Below are positions 1-10,400 of a stretch of DNA of 33,030 nt, one piece after another. The stretch lies in NCBI GenBank assembly GCA_022564995.1, contig JADFKK010000054.1, forward strand, positions 1 to 33,030, given 5' to 3'. Each line of letters starts with the position of its first letter. The stretch's first letter is position 1. A program made the position numbers and the translations under genes. Origin of the DNA: Planctomycetota bacterium. Its GTDB lineage: Bacteria; Planctomycetota; Planctomycetia; Pirellulales; JADFKK01. The notes beneath the pieces are model-generated. The model was not told where the DNA came from, searched no databases, and saw nothing but the letters and a program-made list of their open reading frames with translations.

Positions 1-427
1 CGTTGGTTGAGGACGGTCGCGGCAAGCCGGCGGCCTACGGGGCGGAATTATGCAAATGGGGTGACGGGCGATGGGGCGGGACGGAAGTTGTTGGGGGCAA
101 CGGGGTTAGGTTGGGTTGGACGTGGTTGTGCAACACGCGGGAAAAGTTGGGCTTTCGCATAATTGGACCCCCGGGCGGTGGAATGGATTTGCAATTTGGA
201 ATTTGGGATTCGGAATTTGGGCTAGGAAACACTTCAATGCCTTCAATCCGTTGTTGGGATCCATCTCACGTGCTTTGTATCGCTAGTTTTGCGAAGTTGT
301 GTAGGGATGCGAAAATTCGGCCTGATACTGGATTCCGGACGGCGATTGCGGTTAAGATGGTGCCTATTTACTTGCGCCGCTGGTATGCCGCCGCGCGCGA
401 TATGTCGGGTTCGATGAATAGGACGCC
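1..427. other. Non-coding leader region
   Basis: I see no convincing gene here. An open frame of about 159 codons covers most of it, but its translation has no recognisable domain and is cut by the window edge, so I treat it as chance. Positions 181-223 hold AT-rich micro-repeats of the form ATTTGG/AATTTGGG, which resemble the degenerate simple repeats found between planctomycete genes. An AGGA at 419-422 lies five bases before the ATG at 428 and could act as the ribosome binding site of the next gene. Confidence 0.5.
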
Positions 428-1807
428 ATGGCCATGTTACATCTGGAAGGAAAAGGTCGCGCCCATACTTGTGGCGGCGTGACGCGGCGGGACTTTATGC
501 AGGTCGGGGCGCTGGGCGCGGCGGGCCTCACGCTGCCGGCTTATCTGCGGGCGAAGGAGCAAGGCGCGACGGACGGCGACGACGATCGCTCGTGCATCAT
601 GATCTTTAATCTCGGCGCGCCGAGCCAGCTCGACACGTTCGACCCCAAGCCCGACGCGCCGCTGGAGATTCGCGGGCCGTTCAAGTCGATCTCGACGGCT
701 TCGACCGAGATGCGGCTGTCGGAGATTCTGCCGCGGCACGCCAAGATCGCCGATAAGTTTTCGATCGTGCGGAGTTGTTATCACACATCGGCCGCCGTGC
801 ATGACGCCGGTTGGCAGATGATGCAAACCGGCCGCAAGTTCACCGGCGGGATCGAAACGCCGCACGCCGGAGCGGTGGTCAGTTATCTGCGCGGTCGCCG
901 TAGCGATTTGCCGGCCCATGCGGTGCTGCCGGAGAAGATGGGACGCGGCGGCGGAAATCTGCCCAACGGTCAGGCCGGCGGATTTTTGGGCAAGGCGCAC
1001 GATCCCTTTGAACTGTCGGCCGATCCGTCGAAGCCGAACTTTAGGGTGCCCGATTTGCTGCCGCCGCCGGAGATCGGCACGGCCCGGCTCGAGCGCCGCA
1101 AGCGCATGCGAGACATCGTCGACGGCACGCTCAAACATTTTGAACAAAGCGCCGATGCCCGGCTGCTCGACAGTAACTTTCAGGCCGCCTATCGGCTGAT
1201 GACCAGCCCACAGGCTCGCGAGGCGTTCGATCTGTCGAAGGAAAAGCGAAAGGTCCGCGAGCGTTACGGGATGAACCGTTTTGGGCAATGCTGCCTGCTG
1301 GCGCGGCGGCTGATTGAGGCGGGGGTGCGATTCGTGACCATCAACACGTTCTTGACCGTGTTCGATGAGATCACTTGGGACATTCACGGTTCGAAGCCGT
1401 TCACGTCGATCGACGGCATGAAAAATATCGTCGCCCCGATGTACGACAAAGCTTACAGCGCATTGATCGAAGATCTGTCGCAGCGCGGCATGTTGGACAA
1501 AACGATGGTCGCCTGCCTGGCGGAATTCGGCCGCACGCCGAAGGTGAATCCGGCCGGCGGGCGCGATCATTGGCCGCAATGTTTCTCCTGCGTGTTCGCC
1601 GGCGGCGGAGTGCAGGGCGGACGCGTCGTCGGGCAGAGCGATCCGGTGGGCGGCGTGCCGGCCGATCGACCGACCGATCCGCCGGAGATCGTCGCCACGA
1701 TTTTTCACGGCCTGGGGCTCGATCTGGAAACGCTGCTGCCCGGCCCCGCCGGCCGGCCGTTCCCGCTGGTCGACTCCGGCAAGCACGAAATCAAAGAACT
1801 GTTCTAA
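428..1807 (+). CDS. DUF1501 family exported protein
   Basis: This 459-residue protein belongs to the DUF1501 family, which is greatly expanded in planctomycetes and has a sulfatase/alkaline-phosphatase-like fold. Its biochemical role is not established. The N-terminus has a Tat-type signal: T-R-R-D-F-M at residues 19-24, followed by a Gly/Ala-rich hydrophobic stretch to about residue 36, predicting folded export. Family hallmarks are the L-D-T-F-D-P-K segment near residue 67 and E-F-G-R-T-P at 366-371, followed by G-G-R-D-H-W at 377-382. The ATG at 428 has AGGA five bases upstream; a second in-frame ATG lies at 434. Only 7 bp separate it from the DUF1549/DUF1553 gene, the usual partner of DUF1501 in planctomycetes, so the two are probably one operon. 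Family assignment is firm; function is unknown. Confidence 0.93.
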   Translation: MAMLHLEGKGRAHTCGGVTRRDFMQVGALGAAGLTLPAYLRAKEQGATDGDDDRSCIMIFNLGAPSQLDTFDPKPDAPLEIRGPFKSISTASTEMRLSEILPRHAKIADKFSIVRSCYHTSAAVHDAGWQMMQTGRKFTGGIETPHAGAVVSYLRGRRSDLPAHAVLPEKMGRGGGNLPNGQAGGFLGKAHDPFELSADPSKPNFRVPDLLPPPEIGTARLERRKRMRDIVDGTLKHFEQSADARLLDSNFQAAYRLMTSPQAREAFDLSKEKRKVRERYGMNRFGQCCLLARRLIEAGVRFVTINTFLTVFDEITWDIHGSKPFTSIDGMKNIVAPMYDKAYSALIEDLSQRGMLDKTMVACLAEFGRTPKVNPAGGRDHWPQCFSCVFAGGGVQGGRVVGQSDPVGGVPADRPTDPPEIVATIFHGLGLDLETLLPGPAGRPFPLVDSGKHEIKELF

Positions 1808-1814
1808 GACACCC

Positions 1815-4295
1815 ATGCTCGCAAGAATCTGCTGTTTCCTACTGTTTGCCGCGTCTTTCCCGCTTGCCGGATTAGCCGCCGAATCGCTCGCCGTCATGCC
1901 GGGTAAGTTCACGCTCCAGTCCACCCAGTCCACCCAGCGGCTGCTCGTAGAGCGCGTCCGCGATGGCCGACACGTTGGGCAGATCACCAGCGACGTGTCC
2001 TGGAAATCAAGCAATCCCAAAGTCGTCGTCATCAAAAACAACATCGCCAAGCCCGTCGGCAACGGCACCGCCACCATCACCGCCCAATCCGGCAATCAAA
2101 CCGCCACAGCATCCGTCACCGTCCGCGGAATTAACAAACCGCATCGCTGGGAGTTTCGCCGGCACGTGCTGCCGGTGCTGGCCAAGAGCGGCTGTAACAA
2201 CGGCGCCTGTCACGGCGCCCTAGCCGGCAAGGGCGGCTTCAAGCTCTCGCTGCACGGATACGATCCGCTCGCCGATCATTGGGCGATCACCCGCCAGGCT
2301 CGCGGGCGGCGCATTGAGCCGTCCGATCCCGGCCGCAGCCTATTTCTGGCGAAGCCGTCGGGCGCCATCCGTCACAAAGGCGGGCTGCGATTCGAGACCG
2401 ACTCGCCGGAGTATCGCATTCTTTCGGAGTGGATCATCGCCGGTGCCCGTCCGCCGACCGAGGACGATCCGCAGCTTACGGCGGTCGAAGTTTTTCCCAA
2501 GCGCGTCACACTACGGCCCAAGGACACTCAGCAACTCATCGTCGTGGCGCGTTACAGCGACGGGCGGCAGGAAGACGTGACCCGCTGGGCGAAATTCAAT
2601 GCCGCCAACGCCAAGGTGGCGGAGGTTGGCTCCGATGGCAAGGTCTCGGTCGTGGGTCACGGCCAAGGCGCCGTGGTGGTGTGGTTTTCCAGCCGCATCG
2701 TGCTTTCGCGAATCACCTCGCCCTATCCGCATACGATCGACCCGGCGGTTTACGAAAAGGCTCCCCGCCGCAATTTCATTGATAAACTCGTGCTGGCGAA
2801 GCTGGCCAATCTGAATCTCGCCCCTTCGCCCCGTTGCACCGACGAGCAGTTCATTCGTCGGGCGAGCTTGGACACGATCGGCACGTTACCAACCGCCGAC
2901 GAAGTGCGAAGCTTTCTCGATGATCCAGCCAAGGACAAGCGCGACCGGCTGATCGAATCGTTGCTGGGCCGCAAGGAGTTCGTCGACTATTGGACCTTCC
3001 GTTGGGCCGATCTGCTGCTGGTCAATGGCCGCCGGCTGCGGCCCGACGCGGTCAAGGCGTATTACCAGTGGATTCGCTCGCAGGTCGAGGGCAACACGCC
3101 GTGGGACGAGATGGTGCGGAGCATCATCACCGCCAAGGGCAGCAGCATCGAGAACGGGGCCACCAATTTCTACGCCCTGCACCAGTCGCCCGAGGAAATG
3201 AGCGAAAACGTCAGCCAGGCGTTTTTGGGCCTGTCGATCGGCTGTGCGAAGTGTCACAACCATCCGCTGGAAAAATGGACCAACGACCAGTATTACGCGA
3301 TGGCCAATATGTTCGCCCGCGTGCGGAGCAAGGGTTGGGGCGGCGACGGACGCAGCGGCGATGGGCGGCGGACGTTGTACGTGGCGCTGGAGGGCGATTT
3401 GATTCAGCCCCGCACCGGCAAGGCCCAGCCGCCGGCCCCGCTCGACGCCCCGCCGCTGCCGACAGACGATCCGTCCGACCGCCGCGTGGTTCTGGCCCAA
3501 TGGGTCACCTCGCCGGAGAATCCGTATTTCAGCCGGGCCATCGTCAACCGCATCTGGGCCAACTTTTTCGGCATCGGGCTGGTCAACTCCGTCGACGACC
3601 TGCGGGTCTCCAATCCGGCCAGCAACGAAGCGCTGCTCGATGCGTCGGCGGCCTATCTGGTCAAGAATAAGTTCGATCTGAAAACGCTGATGCGGGCCAT
3701 TTTGCAGAGCGAAACTTATCAGCGCAGCAGCCAGTCGCTGCCGGAAAACCAAGACGAGCAGCGGTTTTTCAGCCGCTATTATCCCCGCCGACTGATGGCC
3801 GAGGTGCTGCTCGACGCCATCGCCCAAGTGACCGAGGTGCCCAGCGAGTTTAAGCAGATCGGCTACGACGGCAACGATTTTGTCGACACCAAAGAATATC
3901 CCCGCGGAACCCGGGCGATTCAGCTTTACGACTCGGCGGTCGTTTCGCAATTTCTCAAGACGTTCGGCCGCAACGATCGCGACATCACCTGCGAGTGCGA
4001 GCGATCGAACACGCCGAGCATGATCCAAGTCTTGCACATCAACAACGGCAGCACGATCAACGGGCGGCTGAAACACAAGGAAAGCTGCGTCGCCAAGGCG
4101 CTGGCCGCCAAGACAAGCGACGCGGCGCTGTTGGAAGACGCTTATTTTCGCACGCTGTCACGGCGACCAACGGCCAAGGAGCGCGAGTCGCTGCTGAAGA
4201 TCATGGCCGAAGCGAAGGGTGAAGAGCGGCGCGTGGTGATCGAGGATCTGTATTGGGCCATCATGAGCAGCCGGGAGTTTTTGTTTAATCATTGA
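1815..4295 (+). CDS. Big2-DUF1549-DUF1553 planctomycete cytochrome-type protein
   Basis: The 826-residue protein has a signal peptide (residues 1-22, cut near A-A-E-S), a bacterial Ig-like Big2 domain (about 25-105), a Cys-rich segment and then DUF1549 and DUF1553 (about 310-826). C-N-N-G-A-C-H-G at 127-134 is a CX4CH motif, which is atypical for heme attachment but common in this family. C-A-K-C-H at 477-481 is a canonical CXXCH inside DUF1549, followed by N-H-P. V-N-R-I-W-A-N-F-F-G starts DUF1553. A second Ig-like stretch lies around 220-300. DUF1549/DUF1553 proteins are paired with DUF1501 across planctomycetes and are thought to act outside the cytoplasm, possibly in redox steps or polymer breakdown; that role is inferred. 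It follows the DUF1501 gene after 7 bp and ends 144 bp before the cytochrome/WD40 gene. Confidence 0.93.
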   Translation: MLARICCFLLFAASFPLAGLAAESLAVMPGKFTLQSTQSTQRLLVERVRDGRHVGQITSDVSWKSSNPKVVVIKNNIAKPVGNGTATITAQSGNQTATASVTVRGINKPHRWEFRRHVLPVLAKSGCNNGACHGALAGKGGFKLSLHGYDPLADHWAITRQARGRRIEPSDPGRSLFLAKPSGAIRHKGGLRFETDSPEYRILSEWIIAGARPPTEDDPQLTAVEVFPKRVTLRPKDTQQLIVVARYSDGRQEDVTRWAKFNAANAKVAEVGSDGKVSVVGHGQGAVVVWFSSRIVLSRITSPYPHTIDPAVYEKAPRRNFIDKLVLAKLANLNLAPSPRCTDEQFIRRASLDTIGTLPTADEVRSFLDDPAKDKRDRLIESLLGRKEFVDYWTFRWADLLLVNGRRLRPDAVKAYYQWIRSQVEGNTPWDEMVRSIITAKGSSIENGATNFYALHQSPEEMSENVSQAFLGLSIGCAKCHNHPLEKWTNDQYYAMANMFARVRSKGWGGDGRSGDGRRTLYVALEGDLIQPRTGKAQPPAPLDAPPLPTDDPSDRRVVLAQWVTSPENPYFSRAIVNRIWANFFGIGLVNSVDDLRVSNPASNEALLDASAAYLVKNKFDLKTLMRAILQSETYQRSSQSLPENQDEQRFFSRYYPRRLMAEVLLDAIAQVTEVPSEFKQIGYDGNDFVDTKEYPRGTRAIQLYDSAVVSQFLKTFGRNDRDITCECERSNTPSMIQVLHINNGSTINGRLKHKESCVAKALAAKTSDAALLEDAYFRTLSRRPTAKERESLLKIMAEAKGEERRVVIEDLYWAIMSSREFLFNH

Positions 4296-4346
4296 CGAGG
4301 GGACGAGGTGACTGAGAGAAGCAAGGCCGACGTACTCGGGTGACCG

Positions 4347-4374
4347 GTACTCAGTACCCAGTACACAGTACACA
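4347..4374. repeat. Four tandem copies of heptamer GTACNCA
   Basis: Four adjacent 7-bp units (GTACTCA, GTACCCA, GTACACA, GTACACA) fill these 28 bases in the 144-bp gap between the DUF1553 gene and the cytochrome/WD40 gene. They could be a simple repeat produced by slippage or a binding site. No further evidence of function is visible. Confidence 0.6.
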
Positions 4375-4439
4375 GGCTTCATTTCTGCCAGCCACAGCAA
4401 CTCACAATCAATCCGTTTCAAACCTGCACGACAGACGAC

Positions 4440-7226
4440 ATGATGCTCTTCAGCAACACCATTGCCGGCTCGATTGCGATAACCCTTGCGTGGTTTCTCG
4501 CGACGGCCTGCGCGGCGGCCGAACCCGTGCCGGATTATTCAACCCAGATCGCGCCGATCCTCAAGAAATACTGCGCCGGCTGTCACAACGACGACGACGT
4601 CGAGGGCGAACTCTCGCTGGAATCGTTCGCGGCGATCGGACGCGGCGGAGAGCACGGCCCTGCCTTGCAGCCCGGCGATGCGAAGGCGAGCCGGATGATT
4701 CGCGTGCTAACGGGCAAGGCCAAGCCGGCGATGCCGCCGGAAGATGAACCGCAGCCCAGTGCAAAACAAATCGCCCTGCTGGCCGCTTGGATCGAAGGCG
4801 GCGCGAAAGGGCCAGACGGTAAAGAGCCAGATCGCACGCTGCTGGTTCCCAAGCTCAAGAGGAGCGTCGCCAAGCCGCCGGTAACCGCCTTGGCTTATTC
4901 GCCCGACGGCAAATTGCTCGCCGTGGCGAAGTTCCGCACGGTCGAAATTATTGCTGCCGACACTAAGAAAATCGTCCACACACTCGGCGGCCACCCCGGC
5001 AAGATCAACGACCTGCGTTTCACGGCCGACGGATCGCGGCTCGTCGTCGCCGGCGGCGTCACCGGGCTGTACGGACAGGCGCAAATATGGGACATCGAAA
5101 CGGGCAAATCGGTCAACACGATCCGCGGGCATCGCGACACGCTGTACGTCGCCCTGCCGAGTCCCGACGGAAAAATTCTCGCCACGGCCGGCTACGATCG
5201 TCGGATCATCCTCTGGGACTTGCAGACCCTCAAGCAGTTACACGTCCTGGCCGAACACAACGGCGCGGTTTACGATCTGGCCTTTACGCCCGACGGGAAG
5301 ATTCTCGCCAGCGCCAGCGAAGACACGACGATCAAAATCTGGCACGTCGAGAGCGGACGCCGGCTCGATACCCGCGGCGAGCCGCTCAAGGAGCAATACG
5401 CCGTGGCGATCAGCCCCGACGGTCGCTACATTGCCGCCGGCGGGGCCGACAACCGCGTGCGGCTATGGCGGCTCGTCTCCCGCGAACGCCCACAGATCAA
5501 TCCGCTGCTGCACGCCCGTTACGCGCACGAAGGGGCGATCACCCGCTTGCGGTTTAGCCGCGACGGCCGGCAGCTTGTGTCCGCATCGCTCGATCGTTCG
5601 GTCAAGGTCTGGCACACCGACTCGCTCAAGCAACTACAGGTGTTCGCCAATCAAAGCGACGTGGCGGAGGCCCTGGCGGTATCGTCGTCCAACGAAATCG
5701 CGGTCGGTCGCATGGACGGGTCGCTGGAGCGTTATCTCATCGCGCCGCTGGCCGACACGAAAGTCGATCGGCCCGTCGATCGGCCGATGCCGCGGGCCGA
5801 TGAACCGCAGGACAGCCAAATCGCCAAATCGACGGAACACGAACCGAACGACACCGCCAAACAGGCCACGCCGCTCAAGGTGCCGGCACAGGTCAGCGGT
5901 TTCATCGCAGCCGCTGCGAAAAATGGCAGGGCCGACGTCGACATTTTCCGTTTCACGTCACAGGCCGGCCAGAAGTGGATTCTGGAAATCAACGCCGCCC
6001 GTAGCAAGTCGCCGCTCGACTCGAAGATCGAAATCCTCGACGCTGGCGGTAAGCCGGTCCCGCGGGTCGTGCTGCAGGCGGTCCGCGACTCGTACTTTAC
6101 GTTCCGCGGAAAAGATTCGAATACATCCGGCGATTTCCGCCTGCATAACTGGCGGGAGATGTCGCTCAATCAATATCTCTACGCCGGCGGCGAGGTGGTG
6201 CGGCTGTATCATTATCCCCGCGGTCCCGATTCCGGCTTCAACGTTTATCCGAACAGCGGCAAGCGCTACGGATACTTCGGCACCACGCCGCTCGCACATG
6301 CCCTGGGGGCGCCGTGCTACATCGTCGAGCCGCACCCGCCGGGCGAGAAGATCGTTCCGAACGGGCTGCCGGTGTTTCGTCTGAACTACGAAAACGACGA
6401 CGACAGCTTGCGAAAGCTGGGGACCGATTCGCGCACCGACTTTGTCGCTCCGCAGACCGGCGAGTATCTCGTGCGGGTTCGCGATGTTCGCGGCTTTGGC
6501 GGCGAGAAATACAAGTACACGCTCACCGTCCGCCGCGCGAAGCCCGACTTCCGCGTGAAGATCACGGCCGCCGGTCCCAGCGTGCCGGCCGGCGCAGGGC
6601 GGCGATTTGGCATCGAACTAGAACGGATCGACGGTTTCGACGGCGAAGTGCGGCTCGAAGTGGCCGGCTTGCCGCCCGGCTTTTCCGTGGCGGGGCCGCT
6701 GGTGGTCGAAGCCACGCAGCGCAAGGCCTGGGGCACGATTGTGGCCGCGGCCGATGCGCCCAAGCCGACGGCCAAGAACGCCAAGTCGTGGAAGATCACT
6801 GCCACCGCAACCATCGGCGGGCGCAAGGTCACACGCCAAGTCGGCTCGCTCGGCGAGATCAAGCTGGCCGCCAAGCCCAAGCTGCTGGTCACGATCTTTC
6901 CGGCCGGCGAGCTGCGCACCAAGGGCGGCCTGAGAATCCTCGAAATCTCTCCCGGCCAAACCGTCAAGGCGCGATTGCGCGTCGAGCGCAACGGCCACGA
7001 CGGCGTGATCGGCTTCGGCAAGGAAGAAGCCGCCTGGAACCTGCCCCACGGCGTCTACGTCGACGCCACCGGCCTAAACGGCGTGTTGCTGCTGGCCGGC
7101 CAGAACGAGCGGGACTTCTTCATTACCGCCGAGCCGTGGGTTGCCCCCACCGAGCGGCCCATCTTTCTGGAAGCCGGCGCCGCCGAGAAGCCGACCTCCA
7201 TGCCGGTGATGTTGCGCGTGCGCTAG
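4440..7226 (+). CDS. Planctomycete cytochrome c / WD40 / PPC-domain protein
   Basis: The 928-residue exported protein starts with a signal peptide (about 1-27, A-C-A-A-A-E). A planctomycete-type cytochrome c domain (PSCyt1) follows, with C-A-G-C-H at 45-49 and a downstream Met-Pro-Pro that could supply the axial ligand (about 30-120). Residues about 145-440 form a WD40 beta-propeller, with repeated S-P-D-G-K and I-W-H/I-L-W-D signatures. A bacterial pre-peptidase C-terminal-like (PPC) domain begins at E-H-E-P-N-D-T (about 463), and beta-rich domains fill the rest to about 900. PSCyt1-WD40 fusions are typical of planctomycetes and are commonly found near DUF1501 and DUF1553 genes. A role as an extracytoplasmic redox or scaffold partner of the two upstream proteins is inferred. 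Two ATG codons start the frame (4440 and 4443); the choice does not matter for function. Confidence 0.92.
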   Translation: MMLFSNTIAGSIAITLAWFLATACAAAEPVPDYSTQIAPILKKYCAGCHNDDDVEGELSLESFAAIGRGGEHGPALQPGDAKASRMIRVLTGKAKPAMPPEDEPQPSAKQIALLAAWIEGGAKGPDGKEPDRTLLVPKLKRSVAKPPVTALAYSPDGKLLAVAKFRTVEIIAADTKKIVHTLGGHPGKINDLRFTADGSRLVVAGGVTGLYGQAQIWDIETGKSVNTIRGHRDTLYVALPSPDGKILATAGYDRRIILWDLQTLKQLHVLAEHNGAVYDLAFTPDGKILASASEDTTIKIWHVESGRRLDTRGEPLKEQYAVAISPDGRYIAAGGADNRVRLWRLVSRERPQINPLLHARYAHEGAITRLRFSRDGRQLVSASLDRSVKVWHTDSLKQLQVFANQSDVAEALAVSSSNEIAVGRMDGSLERYLIAPLADTKVDRPVDRPMPRADEPQDSQIAKSTEHEPNDTAKQATPLKVPAQVSGFIAAAAKNGRADVDIFRFTSQAGQKWILEINAARSKSPLDSKIEILDAGGKPVPRVVLQAVRDSYFTFRGKDSNTSGDFRLHNWREMSLNQYLYAGGEVVRLYHYPRGPDSGFNVYPNSGKRYGYFGTTPLAHALGAPCYIVEPHPPGEKIVPNGLPVFRLNYENDDDSLRKLGTDSRTDFVAPQTGEYLVRVRDVRGFGGEKYKYTLTVRRAKPDFRVKITAAGPSVPAGAGRRFGIELERIDGFDGEVRLEVAGLPPGFSVAGPLVVEATQRKAWGTIVAAADAPKPTAKNAKSWKITATATIGGRKVTRQVGSLGEIKLAAKPKLLVTIFPAGELRTKGGLRILEISPGQTVKARLRVERNGHDGVIGFGKEEAAWNLPHGVYVDATGLNGVLLLAGQNERDFFITAEPWVAPTERPIFLEAGAAEKPTSMPVMLRVR

Positions 7227-7228
7227 AG

Positions 7229-7295
7229 ATAGTCGTTGATCGCTCCGCGATCGAAACGAACGAAACGTTTCGTTCGCGGAGCGAACAACGACTAT
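7229..7295. terminator. 67-bp inverted repeat after cytochrome/WD40 gene
   Basis: Arms 7229-7257 and 7267-7295 are 29 bp each, pair with only two mismatches (7239 and 7251) and enclose a 9-base loop. The arms carry ATAGTCGTTG and CGCTCCGCGA blocks. The element begins 3 bp after the stop codon of the upstream gene, so it may act as a transcription terminator. It has no U-tract, and its size and sequence also fit a dispersed REP/MITE-type palindrome. Confidence 0.7.
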
Positions 7296-7499
7296 CCGAG
7301 GCCTGGAGCCGGGGATTTCCGGCAGGCGAACGACGACGGCGGATCCCCGAAAAAAAATCTCCACTCTTCTTTCGTCCAATTATACTGGATACAGGGAACC
7401 TGCGTTCTGCGGGGGCTGCGCAAGTTCCTTCTCTTCATTCAGTTTGGCCTTTTCCTGTTCAACGCGTTGCCGGCGGCAACGCCCCTGGCGGAGACTTTC

Positions 7500-10400
7500 G
7501 TGCGCGACAGATTCTGGACTCGGGCAAGGAAGTCTCTGAAAACTCGACTCGGTTGGCTACTGGATGATCCGGCGGCCCTTTGCGCTCGCGCAAGACGTGC
7601 GGCCGGAGCCTCGCCGTCACTTCGTCGCCGGCCGTGGTTGTTTGAATCGCTTGAACCGCGCACGCTGCTGGCCGGTGGGCCGGTGATTAGCGAACTGCTG
7701 GCCATCAACAACAACGTGTTGGCGGACGAGGAGGGAGAATTCTCCGATTGGCTGGAGATTCACAATCCGACCGCCGCCGCGATCGACCTGGGCGGCTGGT
7801 ATCTAACCGACAAGGCAGACCATCTCACCAAGTGGCAACTGCCCGCCGTGTCGCTCGCCCCCGACGATTACCTCGTCGTATTCGCCTCGGGAAAAGACCG
7901 CACGGCCCCGACCGACCCGCTGCACACCAATTTTCGGCTGACCGGCGACGGCGAATTCTTGGCGCTCGTCGAGCCCGACGGTCAGACGATCGCCCACGCA
8001 TTCGATCCGGCCTTTCCCAAGCAGTGGGCGGACATTTCCTTCGGTCTGGGCCAGGCAAAGGCCCCGTCGGAGGACGCGCCGCTGTTGTACTTCACCGCGC
8101 CCACGCCCGGCGCCGCCAACGGCGCGGGCTTCGTCGGGGTAACCACCGAAAAAGTCGACTACTCGCGAACGAGCGGAACCTTTAGCGGCAGCTTCGAATT
8201 GCTGCTATCGACGGACGCGGCGGACGGCACGATCCGCTACACGCTCGACGGCACGCTGCCGACCGACGCTTCACCGGCTTACGGCGGTCCGCTCACGATC
8301 GGCTCGACGACTCAGGTTCGCGCGGTGGTGATCGAGCCAAACATGGTTCCCGGGCCGGTGAAGACCGAAGCGTTCGTCCGGTTGGGTGCCGACGTGCTCG
8401 GCTTTTCCTCGCAACTGCCGATTATGATCATCGAAAACTTCGGCGGAGGCGAGATTCCCACAGCCTGGTCGAATACGACCAACGAAGGCAGCGTGCAGGT
8501 TCCGCGGCAGGCGGCCAGTCTGATGCTCTTCGAGCCGACCGCCGGCACGACGACGCTGATCGATGCGCCCGTTCTACAGTCCCGCATCGGCATTCGCGGG
8601 CGCGGCCACAGCTCTTCGGCGTGGGATGAGCCCGGCTACTCGCTCGACAGTTGGAGCGACGGCCCGGACGTTCACAAAGACATCAGCCCGCTGGGATTGG
8701 CCTTTGAGTCGGACTGGATTCTGTACGCCCCGAATCCGAATTCGATACTGCACGATTTCGACCTCACGTTGATGGACAATACATTTCTGTTCGAGATCAG
8801 CCGGCAATTCGGCTTTTGGGCGCCCAACGTGCGATACGTCGAGGCGTTTGTGAACGAAGACGGCGGCGACGTCACGATGGACGACTTTGTCGGCATCTAT
8901 GTCTTTACCGAAAAGGTCGAACGGTCCGACAGCCGTCTCGATTTCAAAGGCTTCTCGCCCGGCGGCGATGAGGGCGGCTGGCTGCTGAGCATTAACCGCA
9001 TGGATTCGATTCCGGTTGGCGGAGTCGGCACGCCGCAGTTTTTCCATACCGCCGGACCCGATGGAATCCTCCAGACGCCGCCCAATACGCTGGGCGAAGC
9101 CGATGACATTCCCCGGCAATACAACGCGGTCATCAACTTTGAAGTTCCGGACGGCTATGCAATCAACGCCACGCAGCGGGCCGAGATCGAAGGTTGGCTG
9201 CGCGACATGGAAGACGTGTTGTACGATCGGACGACCGTCGCCTGGGACGATCCGATCGATGGCTATGCGAAGTACATCGACGTAGACAGCTTCGTCGACT
9301 ATTTCATCCTGCACAATCTGTCGAAGAACGGCGACGGCCTGTTGGCTTCGATGTGGGTTTATAATCCCGACCCCAACAACGGCGGCAAGTTGACGATGGG
9401 CCCGATCTGGGACGCCGACCTCGGCAGCTTTACCGACGCCCCGACCGAAGGCCTGATGCACCGCGCCGATCGCCTGTGGTACGGCCGCATGTTCCAGGAT
9501 CCCAACTTCATGCAGCGTTACATCGATCGCTGGGGAGAATTGCGATCGACGGTGTTGTCGGACCAAAATATGTTCGCCACGATCGAGGCGATCGCGGCCA
9601 CGGTCGGCAATGAGGCCGCCGTGCGAGACGAAGTCACCGACTGGCCGGCGCGCCTGCAAGCCATGAAGGACTGGCTCACGGCCCGGACCGGTGCGATCGA
9701 CTCGCTCTATCTGACTTCGCCCAAGTTCAATCAGGATGGCGGTCGCGTGACCTCGGGGTTTGGCCTGACGATTTCGGCACCCACAGGGACGATCTACTAT
9801 ACGACCGACGGGACCGATCCGCGCTCGACCGGCGGCGGCCTCGGTGCGGCGGCCCAGGTATACAACGGGTCGCCGGTCGTGATACTCCAAGAAACGGTCG
9901 TCCGAGCCCGCGCCAGGAGCGACGGCGATTGGTCCGGCGAAACGTCGGCCGTGTTCAGTTTATTTGTGCCGGCCGATGCGACCAACCTGACCGTCAGCGA
10001 GATCCATTACAACCCGGCGGCCCCCGACATCAGCGACACTTCGGTAATCAGCGACAACGAGCAGTATGAATTCATCGAGATCCACAACTTCGGATCGCAA
10101 ACGATCGATTTGAACGGAGTCCGCTTTAATAACGGAGTTCAGTTCAGCTTCGCCGGTAGCAATGTCACCAGTCTGTTACCCGGCAACTACGCAGTCGTGG
10201 TGGCCAATCGCCAGGCGTTCTTGTCGCGCTATTCGGGATTCGACACGAGCCGGATCGCGGGCGAGTTCAGCTCGGGCAGATTGAGCAACGGCGGCGAGGG
10301 CCTGACACTGGTCAATCCGTCCGACGAGGTGATTGTCGACTTGGACTACGATGATCGTTGGCACGCGTTGAGCGATGGGGCCGGCTTCTCGCTCGCGCGG

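Noticed and set aside
3..482. Open frame of about 159 codons at the left edge
   Set aside because: No recognisable domain, composition unlike the neighbouring genes, and its end overlaps the DUF1501 start.
437..2095. Long minus-strand open frame of 552 codons opposite DUF1501
   Set aside because: It is the antisense shadow of a well-supported gene in GC-rich DNA and shows no family motif.
2886..4076. Minus-strand open frame of about 396 codons opposite DUF1549/DUF1553
   Set aside because: Shadow of the real gene; repetitive Val/Arg/Gln-rich composition with no motif.
7381..7386. TATACT as a -10 promoter box before the LEPR-type gene
   Set aside because: No acceptable -35 hexamer at the right distance, so it is not reported as a promoter.
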